Assembly: GCA_946902875.1 (NCBI GenBank)
Contig: OX336349.1
Coordinates: 14,531,891 to 14,595,890 of the forward strand
DNA: 64,000 bases
Reading direction: 5' to 3'
Source of the DNA: Nematopogon swammerdamellus
Taxonomy: Eukaryota > Arthropoda > Insecta > Lepidoptera > Adelidae
In this document: positions 22,876 to 32,422 of the stretch, one piece after another
Position numbering within the stretch: the first letter of the stretch is position 1
Layout of the letters: every line of letters begins with the position of its first letter
Notes under the pieces: generated by a model
Told to the model about the DNA's origin: nothing
The model's database searches: none
What the model saw: only the letters and a program-made list of their open reading frames with translations
Translations under genes and position numbers: made by a program

Positions 22876-23106
22876 GCAAGCACTAAGCGTGTTGCCAAGT
22901 TTGCCATGCCTCTTACATCATATTTGTCGTGACGGTAAGTCATGTCTTGTGTCTGAGGGCACGACGACTGTCCTCCATCTAACGGAGAGAAGGCGAGGCT
23001 GCAGTCGTTACAGACCAGCAGCATGTGGCCACTATTGCAGACAACAATACACGTGAGATAAATTACTCACGAATTGACATAGGGCTGTCTGCTGTGGCGA
23101 CAATAA
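22876..23106. other. Unassigned DNA
   Basis: No recognised feature. Confidence 0.35.
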
Positions 23107-23175
23107 TAGAGAAAACCGGCCAAGTGCGAGACGGACCTCGCGCACCTAGGTTTCCGCGTCACAAAAAAAAAACTT
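23107..23175. repeat. CCAAGTGCGAG-type repeat fragment
   Basis: GGCCAAGTGCGAGACGGACC and CACCTAGGTTTCCG resemble the start of the longer repeat at 50494-50872. A short remnant ending in an A run. Confidence 0.5.
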
Positions 23176-23190
23176 AAAAAAAAACACGTT

Positions 23191-23303
23191 TCACGACCGA
23201 AGGGAAGCACTGACATGGTACCTAGCTCATCCGGTGTTATGGGCTGACATCACGGATGTTGTAGATGATGGAGCCAACCGTGTCAGTTTCCATAAAAAAA
23301 AAC
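23191..23303 (+). repeat. SINE tail fragment
   Basis: CACGACCGAAGGGAAGCACT, TGACATGGTACCTAG, GGGCTGACATCACGGATG and CGTGTCAGTTTCCATAAAA match the 3' half of the SINEs at 47994-48373 and 53651-54032. It is truncated at the 5' side. Confidence 0.75.
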
Positions 23304-24627
23304 AAATTGTATGGGGACTGGAAGACCATTCCATATTTTCGCTGTACCGACACCAGAACGATTTCGAAATCTATGGGCATAAATTGAAGAAGAAATATAA
23401 AAAGAAGTCCGACGAGTGTTGCGGATATGTGTGGGGTAGGCGGGATGCGGGAATCCAGTTCATCAGAGCATCTGCCATGTAATCTATAAAACAGACTAAG
23501 GTAACCGATTGTTCACCTGTGGTGCAATGTCTCAATTTCCTCCGTAAGATTGGGATCGCCAATTAGGCGGATAACTCGGCGCTGGATATAGATATAGTCC
23601 AAGGACGCCAACAAGTATAGATCCTTTCCACAGATGACTGCAGTCATTCGTCTACCACAGGACATTAATTTAAATCCCAAAAATCCGTTACCCGAATATG
23701 CCAACCCTTACGCGACAGTCGAGTTATCAAACACACAACAGTTGTCGGACGCAGCACGGCTTGTTCGCACGTCAGACACAAGCGTCTAAGGTTCGACGCC
23801 TGATTGATTAGCAGCGGTGCAGTCAGCAGGCTACTGAGTTCAGTTTAATTGGCGATGAGACTAATCTAATCACAAAGCAGCTATCGGCGGCCGTCTTGCC
23901 CCAACCGCGCGGTACTTCTTTCTCTGTGAATTTAAGAGGATCCTTATACTTAAACATTTTGCCCGCCCATATAACGAGAGCGAGCGAGATTTAATATTCG
24001 CATTTTTTTAATACCACCTTCCTCTCACATTTTGAAAGTACGCAGAACAAATCACGCGAGCTGATTATAGGTAGAGGTATACTATTATTGGTCACAGACG
24101 CACTTCGATAGTCTCGACCCGAGCAACAAAAAAAAAAATTATATGTCCTTTAAAGGGAACATGTTACTTTAGTTACATGCTTTAGTCGCTACATTTTATA
24201 ATTACTTTATTTAATTTACATGTTTTTTATCAATAAATTATTTGAAAATTTTAATTGGTGTAATCAAATAATTATTAGTAAATTTGTCGCAAAATCACTG
24301 TCGCGACAGTATTTTCATATTATTTCCTGTAGTGTTCATGTATTCAGCTTATTTTTGTGGAAAGAAATAGGAAAAGCGAAGAAAGTTTTGCGACAAGCTT
24401 TAATCTTATTTACAGTAAAGATATCTAAGATCGATAGATAATATTCCAAAAATGTCAAGTTGAATCGTGTCGGCGAGATCTTAAGTGTCGATAATCCGAA
24501 TTAATTACACATTCATTTCATCGTCGTCGATTACAATTTATGTCCTACCTACATTCTTCTCGACCCGGTTTATGATTAAGGGGTACGTGTATGCGATCTG
24601 TAAAGACACTTCATAATTTTTTCATTG
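23304..24627. other. No recognisable gene
   Basis: About 1.3 kb without a recognised feature. Frames at 23371-23562 and 23513-23704 (both minus) are short and lack motifs. Confidence 0.45.
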
Positions 24628-25122
24628 TTATATAAGGTCTTTGAAAATTTGTTAATAGTACGCTAAGAGGGGGTTCTGTATCATATAGGGAGTAAAACCT
24701 ATATAAAATTTTTTGGACCTTGGGCTTTTCTTTTATGTAAAATATGTTATTTTTATGTATTTAAATAAAAAAATAGGTGGTTGATTTTTATAGCCTAATC
24801 GATTCAGTTTCACAACAGTAACAAAAAAGTCTTCATTACCATTATGATGTAACACGTGTAAGTTGGTAATAAAAAAATTAAATTGTTTCTATTCCATACT
24901 AATAAAACTAAAATTGTGGTTTTTCACAATTTCTGAAAGAAAGAGATCTATGTGTTGGAAGACTTTTTTGTTCCTGGCATGAAACTGAAACGATTAAGAA
25001 ATATTTTTTTTTACATTTTAAATTAATTTTTTTTTTTTTTTTTGTTCTTCAAAAGTGATCTATTTCCGATACAGAACCCCCCATTAGCGTACTATTAACT
25101 AATTTTCAAAGACCTTATATAA
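24628..25122. mobile_element. Long-inverted-repeat MITE, TTATATAA duplications
   Basis: The body 24636-25114 is flanked on both sides by TTATATAA (24628-24635 and 25115-25122). Terminal inverted repeats begin GGTCTTTGAAAAT and continue through TTAATAGTACGCTAA and the GGTTCTGTATC region. An inner pair, CAGTTTCA..AACAAAAAAGTCTTC and its complement, extends the foldback toward the centre. The 8-bp duplication suits a hAT- or P-like transposase. Because TTATATAA is itself palindromic, a shorter duplication plus longer TIR is also possible. No coding capacity. Confidence 0.8.
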
Positions 25123-25774
25123 TAAATAAGGTTTAAAACACAAATAAAAAATAACTAATTTAACTACTTTTTTTTCTTAAGAGCATCGTTATTCTACTAC
25201 AACTTGAACGTACATAGGTTAGGTAACTTTTTTTTATTGATACGCAAGACACTTGGTTTTTTTTCAGCCCATACAAGATAGGTATTTTAGATAAGTACCT
25301 AATAAAAAATGCTTCAACTAATGCTGGACAACGTTATTTGATTAAAATTAATTATATATAATTATTATAATTAAGTTAATACAAGATAAGTATGTTTCAA
25401 TTACAATATAGTTTTTAACACTCGACTGATACCAGTCCCATCGCACCTGCTAGCATACCTAATTAAAAAAAAAATCACCGACGAATCATTTATGTAATCC
25501 TCTCGCATAGCATCCCCTTAAGTTAAAAGCCAAAAGTGTAAGAGTTTCGAGAAGTTTCCGAAGGTCGTGAAATCGGATCGACTCGCCTGCAGTCGGAGAT
25601 GAAGCTTAGTCTACGGGAAGTAATCACTGAGCAGCAGGTTGACTGGAAGAAATCGCTAACGCCGATAAGATCAGCTAGGAGAGCTCGGTATCGTAAGCGA
25701 CTTCGAGGGCATTGATTTTTTAAACTAAGAGGCTCTTGATGTTGGTCGTACTCTACACTCAACATTCAGCTACT
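25123..25774. other. Unassigned AT-rich DNA
   Basis: Nothing recognised. Confidence 0.4.
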
Positions 25775-25890
25775 AAAAGGTGCCTCTCTAAGCGTGATTT
25801 CGCGAGGAGTGGTGATACTAGCTATGTCTAATCTTCTTTTGAACTTAGGGGCATAGCCACCCGTGCCGCTTGTACATAAAAAAATATTTA
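25775..25890 (+). repeat. LINE 3' untranslated fragment
   Basis: GGTGCCTCTCTAAGCGTGAT, TTTCGCGAGGAGTGGTG and the trailing CGTGCCGCTTGTA match the sequence following the LINE C terminus at 55360-55460. Only the last part remains, ending in an A run. Confidence 0.6.
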
Positions 25891-26371
25891 CTGGGATTTT
25901 TAGGGCAACAGTTACCACCTTCAATCAAATACATATAATCCGAAACCCCACCAGACTATAATAATTATTATTGTATAGAGCGACTTATTATTATTTTTTT
26001 ATTCATTATGAATTATTTTACACAATAATAAAGAACAAACTGGAGAAAGATACAAAACATATTTTGTATGTTCTTAATTAAACAATACATACATTGTATT
26101 GTATATTTAATACACTCAAATAAAAAATGGGCAAAAATCAAAACTTAATGCCTCTAGGCAATTTCTACCAGAAAAACTTGGGGTATGATAGACGAGTGGC
26201 AGAAAGAAATATTCGTAATTATTATGAAAGTAGGTACTGTAATATATAACATAAAATACGCTGAAATATTAATAATTACGTACGACGTGGATATTATACA
26301 TGCCAGAATATGTACATAATAGAAGTTCTAACAAATGGAAATTATTTATATATTAAATTGCTCTTTATTTA
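25891..26371. other. AT-rich flank of the intact retrotransposon
   Basis: No gene recognised. This is the putative target DNA upstream of the element. Confidence 0.4.
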
Positions 26372-26423
26372 ATATATACGCCTTAAAGTTTATTTTAAGT
26401 CCTTTTAAAAGTTATAATAAATA

Positions 26424-29400
26424 ATGATGAATTTGGTCGAAGATACACCACTGCCCTGCCCTTGCGGTAAGTCGGATGGTGTGGAACACCTTTTAAAAAT
26501 TATTTGTGATGGTTGTAGCAGATGGTATCACGCATGCTGCGCCGGCCTCACGGATGACCAGGTGAGGGAAAAGGGGGAATCCAGCTCCGCTTGGCTGTGC
26601 TCGCCCTGCTGTGATGTTGACAATACTCAGGCGACTCCTACTACATCAGGCCTTCTACTTGACTGCCCTCATTGCAATAGATCAGGCCTAAAAGGCAAAA
26701 GAGGTTTAAATATTCATATTTCCAGAGCTCATGGACCGATTAGGGAGGTCCACAATAACTCGGACATTCGCCCGCTGCCCCCTGAATCCTTCGAGCAACT
26801 TCTGTGCAGATGTAGACAAAATGTGAAAGTTCTAAAGAGAATTCCTAAAGCTGCCAGAATCTGTATAGCGGACAAACTCACTAATACCATAAACAAATGT
26901 GTCAATGAAAACACTGTAGAATGCTGGGAAAATCTATTCCTCTTTGCATATTCTTATTTAAGAATTCCACAAATTTCTGGGAAAAAATCGCTAACCAGCT
27001 TCCTTAAGGAAAATATATGTTGTTCTGACCCCAGACTTATTCCAAATTCATCGTTCTCAGCAATGTCTAGCATCGAAAGACGAGTTGAAGCTAAAGTTAC
27101 TGATGGCGATGTGAAGGGAGCTGTGAGACTGCTCTGCTCGGATGATTCAATAGCCCCCAACGACGAGGAGACTGTATTATCTTTGAGACTTAAACACCCG
27201 CCTCCCTCTCGCAATTTACAGTTACCTGAACCACCATCTATGCAGGATAATCATTTTATCGTCGACGCAGGTCAAGTCCATGCCGCTATCCAGAACTTTC
27301 CAACCGGCTCATCTGCGGGGTTAGACGGTCTGCGGCCGCAACATTTGAAGGATCTTATATCAAGGACGACCGGCGATGCTGGTACCCGCCTTTTAAAATC
27401 TGTCACATCTCTGACCAACCTAATGCTTTCCGGCAAAGTAATAAGTGAATTCTGCGCATATTTGTACGGTGCCTCACTTTGCGCATTGCGCAAAAAGGAT
27501 GGGGGTATTAGACCTATTGCCGTTGGCAACACCTTTAGGCGTATCGCATCCAAACTTTGTAGCAAAAGCCTAGTAGAGGAAGCTGGATCGCTTTTTCGTC
27601 CTATACAGTTGGGATTTGCCACCAAGGGTGGATGTGAAGCGGCAGTCCACTCTACTAGATCTTTTTTAAATTCGAACACTTCTCATGGGAAGATGATACT
27701 TAAAATAGATTTTAAAAATGCATTCAACTCGATAGAAAGAGACAGCATGCTTAGCGCGGTAAAAGAGGAATTTCCTTTGATATTTCCTCTTGTTTGGCAG
27801 AGCTATTGTTCGCCATCCTTTCTTTTCTATAACAGGAACCGTATTTTGTCTGCGGTGGGCTGCCAGCAGGGTGACCCCCTGGGTCCAGCACTTTTTAGCC
27901 TAACGATTCACAACTTCATCCGTACACTGGTTTCTCCGCTGAATGTCTGGTATTTAGATGATGGCACCCTCGGTGGTGATCCTACTTCTGTATTAACGGA
28001 CTTGAAGAATATAATATCAGAGAGTAGGAACGTTGGCTTGGAAATTAACCCAAACAAATGCGAACTTTACTTCTGTTCGAACGAAGAGTTACCCACCAAT
28101 CTTATGGAAGCCTTCGAAGAGGCGGCTCCCGGCATCCGCGTAATGACCGATTCCAATTTGACACTCCTCGGTTCTCCACTACTGAGTAAAGCCTTTGACC
28201 AAGTTGTAACTGAAAAAGTACAAAACTTTTCAATTATCGCTAATCGTCTTAAAGGTATTCACCCACACACTGCATTCTTTCTGTTAAAGAACTGTTTTTC
28301 CATACCGAAATTAACATACCTTCTGCGGACAACCCCATTATGGGACTGCCATATACTCACACGTTTGGACCATCTTTTTCGAATGTCTTTAGAAAGCATA
28401 ATTAATATCACCCTAGACGAAACCCAATGGACGCAAGCTTCCCTTCCTGTCTTTTTCGGTGGTTTAGGGATAAGAAAACCCTCTGATTTATCTATCCCCG
28501 CATACCTATCATCTGTGCACAGCGTTTCGAATCTTGTCAACCAAATGGTTGGAAACATTGTTATAGATAACGATTTGAATTCAAAAGTTACAGGAACACA
28601 GCTCTGGCAGACAAAATGTCTCGACTCTCCAGTCCCCGAGATGCCAGCGATCCAAAAGGAATGGGACACTCCTCTAATCAAAATAATTTTTAACAGTTTA
28701 ATGAATCCATCAGCCACTACAAAAGCCCGTCTGAGTGCCTCCACTCGAAGGGAGTCTGGGGCCTGGTTACATGCTATCCCATCCCGATCAATCGGCACGC
28801 TGCTAGACCCAGATTCACTTCGCATTGGAATAGCACTCAGGCTTGGGTGCAAAATTTATGAACAACATTCATGCGTGTGTGGAGTTACTGTCGACCCGTT
28901 AGGCTACCACGGTCTGAGCTGTGCCAAAAACGCGGGCCGGTACGCTCGACATCACGCATTAAATGATATCCTCAAAAGAGGTCTGGTGTCAATTGATTTT
29001 CCGAGTATCCTAGAACCACCAGGCCTATGCCGTGATGATGGAAAGCGCCCCGACGGCATGACGATTGTCCCATGGAAGAACGGAAGGGCGCTAGTCTGGG
29101 ACGCAACATGCGTCGATACCATCTGTGCCAGCAACCTCGCCCTATCGGCCATGAAGCCGGGTTCGGCTGCGGAGGCTGCAGCCAAAAGAAAGCACAAAAA
29201 ATATGAAAACATCAGCCTAAATTATTGGTTTGTGGCTTTCGCGGTCGAAACCTTCGGCTCCTGGTCTGAGGAGGCGATAGCTTTTGTCCACGAGATAGGG
29301 TCGAGGATGTCTGCTGCCATTGGTCACCCCTCTTGCCTCACCTTCTTCCGCCAAAGAATAAGTCTGGCAATTCAGAGGGGTAACGCGGCTGGCATCCTCG

Positions 29401-29450
29401 GCACAATCCCGGGGACAAAAGCACTAAATGAAATTTATTTTTTAAGTTAG
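26424..29450 (+). CDS. PHD-RT-restriction-like endonuclease polyprotein
   Basis: Single 1008-residue protein expected to nick a target and reverse-transcribe its own RNA there. Visible features in order are as follows. A PHD-like finger has Cys12, Cys14, Cys28, Cys31, His36, Cys39, Cys59 and Cys62. A C2H2 finger has Cys81, Cys84, His98 and His103. The reverse transcriptase has SAGLDGLRPQHL near 295, GGIRPIAVG near 360, Asp429 in IDFKNAFN, CQQGDPLG at 480 and YLDDGT at 510, giving Asp512/Asp513 as catalytic. A knuckle C817-x-C819-x9-H829-x3-C833 follows. The endonuclease signature is RPDG at 875 and WDAT with Asp893, then a Lys-rich stretch near 920. The order knuckle-then-PD-(D/E)xK is that of R2/R4/NeSL-type elements. 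No APE endonuclease is present. The ATG at 26424 places the finger at the N terminus, and a second Met follows at once. All key residues are present with no stops or frameshifts. The exact clade is not assigned. Confidence 0.93.
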   Translation: MMNLVEDTPLPCPCGKSDGVEHLLKIICDGCSRWYHACCAGLTDDQVREKGESSSAWLCSPCCDVDNTQATPTTSGLLLDCPHCNRSGLKGKRGLNIHISRAHGPIREVHNNSDIRPLPPESFEQLLCRCRQNVKVLKRIPKAARICIADKLTNTINKCVNENTVECWENLFLFAYSYLRIPQISGKKSLTSFLKENICCSDPRLIPNSSFSAMSSIERRVEAKVTDGDVKGAVRLLCSDDSIAPNDEETVLSLRLKHPPPSRNLQLPEPPSMQDNHFIVDAGQVHAAIQNFPTGSSAGLDGLRPQHLKDLISRTTGDAGTRLLKSVTSLTNLMLSGKVISEFCAYLYGASLCALRKKDGGIRPIAVGNTFRRIASKLCSKSLVEEAGSLFRPIQLGFATKGGCEAAVHSTRSFLNSNTSHGKMILKIDFKNAFNSIERDSMLSAVKEEFPLIFPLVWQSYCSPSFLFYNRNRILSAVGCQQGDPLGPALFSLTIHNFIRTLVSPLNVWYLDDGTLGGDPTSVLTDLKNIISESRNVGLEINPNKCELYFCSNEELPTNLMEAFEEAAPGIRVMTDSNLTLLGSPLLSKAFDQVVTEKVQNFSIIANRLKGIHPHTAFFLLKNCFSIPKLTYLLRTTPLWDCHILTRLDHLFRMSLESIINITLDETQWTQASLPVFFGGLGIRKPSDLSIPAYLSSVHSVSNLVNQMVGNIVIDNDLNSKVTGTQLWQTKCLDSPVPEMPAIQKEWDTPLIKIIFNSLMNPSATTKARLSASTRRESGAWLHAIPSRSIGTLLDPDSLRIGIALRLGCKIYEQHSCVCGVTVDPLGYHGLSCAKNAGRYARHHALNDILKRGLVSIDFPSILEPPGLCRDDGKRPDGMTIVPWKNGRALVWDATCVDTICASNLALSAMKPGSAAEAAAKRKHKKYENISLNYWFVAFAVETFGSWSEEAIAFVHEIGSRMSAAIGHPSCLTFFRQRISLAIQRGNAAGILGTIPGTKALNEIYFLS

Positions 29451-29521
29451 TTTATTTCCTAAGTTAGTTTATATAATTTTTAGATTAGTTAATTATTTTA
29501 TATCTATGTTAATTTGAATTG

Positions 29522-29527
29522 AATAAA
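29522..29527 (+). terminator. Poly(A) signal AATAAA
   Basis: Lies 72 bases after the stop codon of the retrotransposon ORF and a few bases before the proposed 3' end, where an mRNA end signal would be expected. Confidence 0.6.
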
Positions 29528-29545
29528 CCACTTTATATATACGCC

Positions 29546-30104
29546 CTTCTGGAACTAAGACGAGCTTACCCATAACGAACTCGTAAGTTTAAAACTGAAA
29601 ATCAAGTCCTTGGCGCTTACATCATTTTGCCATTTCTCCGTTGAAACACTAATGACAAGAGTAAATAAAATAAACCTCCTAGTACACCAGCATTGTACAA
29701 TCAATCAACAATTAAATTACATTTAACACAAATCCGAGCGACGAGTATTACATTCCCGTGTCGTGTTGAATAGGCCTTCAATTCACTAGGAAAAATCAAT
29801 AATCGATTGAGACATTTCGACTTTCAAAAATACAAATTAGTATATTGCGATTTCGTAGCGATATGTTCATACATCAAGAAATACGAAGGAAACTAAAAGG
29901 AATCTTGATCGAAAATGCTGTAGTCGGGCTACCTGTCTATTCGATTTCGAATCATTCTACAAGCCTGACTGCTTCATTTTTTATCATCTTTCCTTGTTTT
30001 TCCTTTATTTTTACTAGTCGGGTTTATATAAATGTTATTGAATTATTTTTACTTTTAAATCATTAATGAAATGGCGGTATATTTTTTAAATAGCCTTTTC
30101 AAGC
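29546..30104. other. Unassigned AT-rich DNA
   Basis: Downstream flank of the retrotransposon. The frame at 29845-30066 lacks recognisable features. Confidence 0.4.
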
Positions 30105-30360
30105 TCTTGGCAAGGACAACTCACCAGCGATGGGGTTTGAAGAAAAAAAATGTCTACGTTTGACAATATGGCGCCTGGTGCCGACATTTTAGCCTATGAC
30201 ATGGAGCCTATTGATAGAAACGAATCCAAAAATACATCATACATATTATGTTAAAATCGGTTAAGTAGTTTAGGCTCTGTGAGGGAACAAACGAACACAT
30301 GAACATGCGTTGCCAAAATCATAACCCTCCTTTTAGCTTCGCCGTAGTCGGGTAAAAAGG
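30105..30360 (+). repeat. Interspersed repeat ending AGTCGGGTAAAAAGG
   Basis: Its end (AACCCTCCTTTTAGCTTCGC, then CGTAGTCGGGTAAAAA) recurs as a complementary decayed fragment at 45299-45345. The middle contains TTAAAATCGGTTAAGTAGTT, common in lepidopteran dispersed repeats (from memory). Non-coding. Confidence 0.45.
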
Positions 30361-30424
30361 CGTTATTTCTGGAGGCAAATCACAAGTCTGATCAAGAAAT
30401 AACGTTTTCATTTTTGATTAAAAT

Positions 30425-30516
30425 ACATTCATACACATGTCGTGTCGGTTTCCCGATATGGTATAGGCAGAGATCTCCATGTGTCACTGTCCTGACACCT
30501 GTCGACCTTCGATGTA
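30425..30516 (-). repeat. Fragment of the GGGTAGGCAAAGAC repeat
   Basis: GTCGTGTCGGTTTCCCGATA and TAGGCAGAGATCTCCATGTG match the family at 10450-10668 and 62308-62400. Confidence 0.5.
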
Positions 30517-30639
30517 AAATGCCGTTATTAAATCTCAAAACCGTGTTCACTGCTTAATACATTGCGACAAAATATTCTTGTTCGCCTGCATATTTTATAC
30601 CTCTCCCACATCCCAAAGGTTAGTTAGAATAGAATGCAC

Positions 30640-31328
30640 TTGGAACTCACAGACGTATTGTTAATCAGGAAATTGTTAAAACAGCAGAAGATCTGACATT
30701 ACATATTTCCAAAGAAATAACCTTTTTAGGAGTAATATTTGATCGCACCCTAACTTGGAAACCTCATATAGATACGCTTGCTGGTAAGCTAAGTTCAGCT
30801 TGTTATGCCATAAAAAAAATTAAAGAATTATGTGGCATACAAGCTGCTAAAACTGTGTATTATGCTTACTTCGATAGTCTTATGTCTTATGGATTATTAT
30901 TTTGGGGAAACGCGGCGGAATCTAATAGAATATTTATTCTTCAAAAAAGAGCACTGCGTTGTATACTCAGTATGAGGGCGAGGGACTCTTGTAGAAATGT
31001 ATTTGATAAAATAGAAATTATGACATTACCCAGTGCTTATATTTATCAAAATATCTGCTATGCTAGGAAATATATACAGGATGCTACGCTTCACTCTGAT
31101 ATGCACCAGCATGATACTAGGCATAAAAATAATGTTCTAATTACGAAGCACAGGTCATCTAAAATGTCGAAAAGTTTTGTTTGCAACAGTGTTAGATTGT
31201 ATAATAAAATACCAGAAGAGGTAAAAAATCTAAATGATACTTTGTTTAAGAAACATATAAAATCAACTCTTGTAAAGAAAGCCTACTATACTGTAAAAGA
31301 GGCATTAGTCAACAGGACTATATCTTGA
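30640..31328 (+). pseudogene. LINE reverse transcriptase C terminus
   Basis: In-frame C-terminal fragment of a non-LTR retrotransposon polyprotein, open from the truncation point to the stop at 31326-31328. It runs from LGTHRRIVNQ through ITFLGVIFDRTLTWKPHI, SSACYAIKKIKELCG, AAKTVYYAYFDSLMSYGLLF, FILQKRALRCILSMRAR and LPSAYIYQNICYARKYIQ to the C-terminal NSVRLYNKIPEEVKNLN. The F-L-G-V-x-F/D motif and the following region correspond to the thumb and downstream part of the enzyme. The catalytic core is absent. It resembles 18661-19385 closely, but that copy has a stop and frameshift, so this one is better preserved. Translation in its present context is unlikely. Confidence 0.87.
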
Positions 31329-31356
31329 GGTTCTGACTGCATAATTAGTTAGCGCA

Positions 31357-31630
31357 TGACTAGGTACTATTTGTACTCAAATTTATTTACTAACCGATTG
31401 ACAACTTGATACTTCAAGTATCTTAATATTTTTATTATAATATAATTTTTTTTATTATTTGACAATACTACGTTGTAGTATGTATACTTATTATGACTAG
31501 GTACTATTTGTACTCAAATTTATTTACTAACCGATTGACAACTTGATACTTCAAGTATCTTAATATTTTTATTATAATTTTTTTTTTATTATTATTTGAC
31601 AATACTACGTTGTTGTATGTATACTTATTA
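31357..31630 (+). repeat. 137-bp tandem duplication in LINE 3' trailer
   Basis: Two near-identical units, 31357-31493 and 31494-31630. Both begin ATGACTAGGTACTATTTGTA or nearly so, carry TTGACAACTTGATACTTCAA, and end GTATGTATACTTATTA. They differ by a few bases and T-run length. Confidence 0.85.
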
Positions 31631-32035
31631 CTAACATTATTGAGTTGATACAAATGACGTATCAAAAATTTGACAAAGGCTCTTTACACCTGATCCACTA
31701 AATTAAGTCCGTGCAGTCAGAACTTCAAAAACAAAACAAAAATCTGTTTTTGATCTTGCTCTCAAGCTGTATTTTCAATCGACTGTAGGCGGTGTTATTA
31801 TGTGGATAGTCACTAAATGCTTGTAAAAATTATTATGAAAAAAAAAAACCCTGCGAAGTTTCTTACCGGTTCTTCTTCGTGGGTGTAATCGAATCGGATA
31901 GAACAAATTGTGACAAATTCGAGTACAGTCATGCTGTCTAATGAATTCTTAATAAACAATAAACAACAACAATAAACAACAATGCCTCACGGCATTAAGC
32001 TCGCAATTTGTACAAATTGGTTTTCAATAAAGAAT

Positions 32036-32383
32036 ACATAGACTTTACTAAAAATATGTACCTACTCGATTTTAGTTTTTCTGCTAGTACCTAATTGGCC
32101 TCCTATAAGCCACAGAAGCGATTGAGCTCAAGCCAAGATTATTACAAGCGGTAATCCAAGGCAAATCTGACAATCTCTCCCAAGGGGGAGGAGGGGCGGG
32201 GAGCTGTGGTGGAGGGAGGTGAGAGATTTAGGCGAAGATTAAGGCGTCCCAACCAGTTTCTATAATTTGAACAAACAGTTTAAATTATAGTTTGGTTAGC
32301 AAAGCATGGGATGGGTTAGCCATCTAACAATTAATTAGAAGGAGAAAGAAATAATGTATATGATTATCATTATACCACTGAAA
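32036..32383. other. Unassigned DNA with G-rich patch
   Basis: A purine-rich GGGGGAGGAGGGGCGGGGAG tract lies near 32185. No gene recognised. Confidence 0.4.
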
Positions 32384-32422
32384 CCTATAGTACAGTGGTA
32401 CTGAGTACCACTGTACTATAGG
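32384..32422. repeat. 39-bp palindrome with 1-base loop
   Basis: Perfect 19-bp arms, CCTATAGTACAGTGGTACT and its complement, lie either side of a single G at 32403. Confidence 0.92.

Larger units (their letters stand above)
26383..29545 (+). mobile_element. Non-LTR retrotransposon with endonuclease domain
   Basis: Proposed full element of about 3.16 kb carrying one intact ORF. The bounds rest on an 11-bp direct repeat, ATATATACGCC, at 26372-26382 and 29535-29545, read as a target-site duplication. On this reading the second copy may be flank rather than element. The 5' leader would be only 41 bases and the trailer about 85 to 95 bases, with a poly(A) signal. There are no long terminal repeats and no long A tail, as in several restriction-like-endonuclease (R2-superfamily) elements. 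The bounds are inference, but the ORF is certain. Confidence 0.6.
30638..31980 (+). mobile_element. 5'-truncated jockey/CR1-type LINE insertion
   Basis: Retains the last part of the polyprotein, a 3' untranslated region and a tail of AATAAACAAC units. AATGC at 30633-30637 and again at 31981-31985 is a possible 5-bp target duplication, partly confounded by microhomology with the LINE's own ATGC. The trailer contains GAAGTTTCTTACCGGTTCTT and a 137-bp tandem duplication. Confidence 0.75.
30601..32035 (+). repeat. Older LINE 3' end, split by a younger LINE
   Basis: The left piece 30601-30637 and right piece 31981-32035 together read CCCAAAGGTTAGTTAGAATA..ATGCCTCACGGCATTAAGCT..TTTGTAC and a final AATAAAG. 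The unbroken paralogue is at 14771-14826 on the minus strand. The inserted DNA is the LINE at 30638-31980. Confidence 0.75.

Noticed and set aside
28259..28852. Minus-strand 197-codon frame
   Set aside because: It is the antisense shadow of the retrotransposon ORF.
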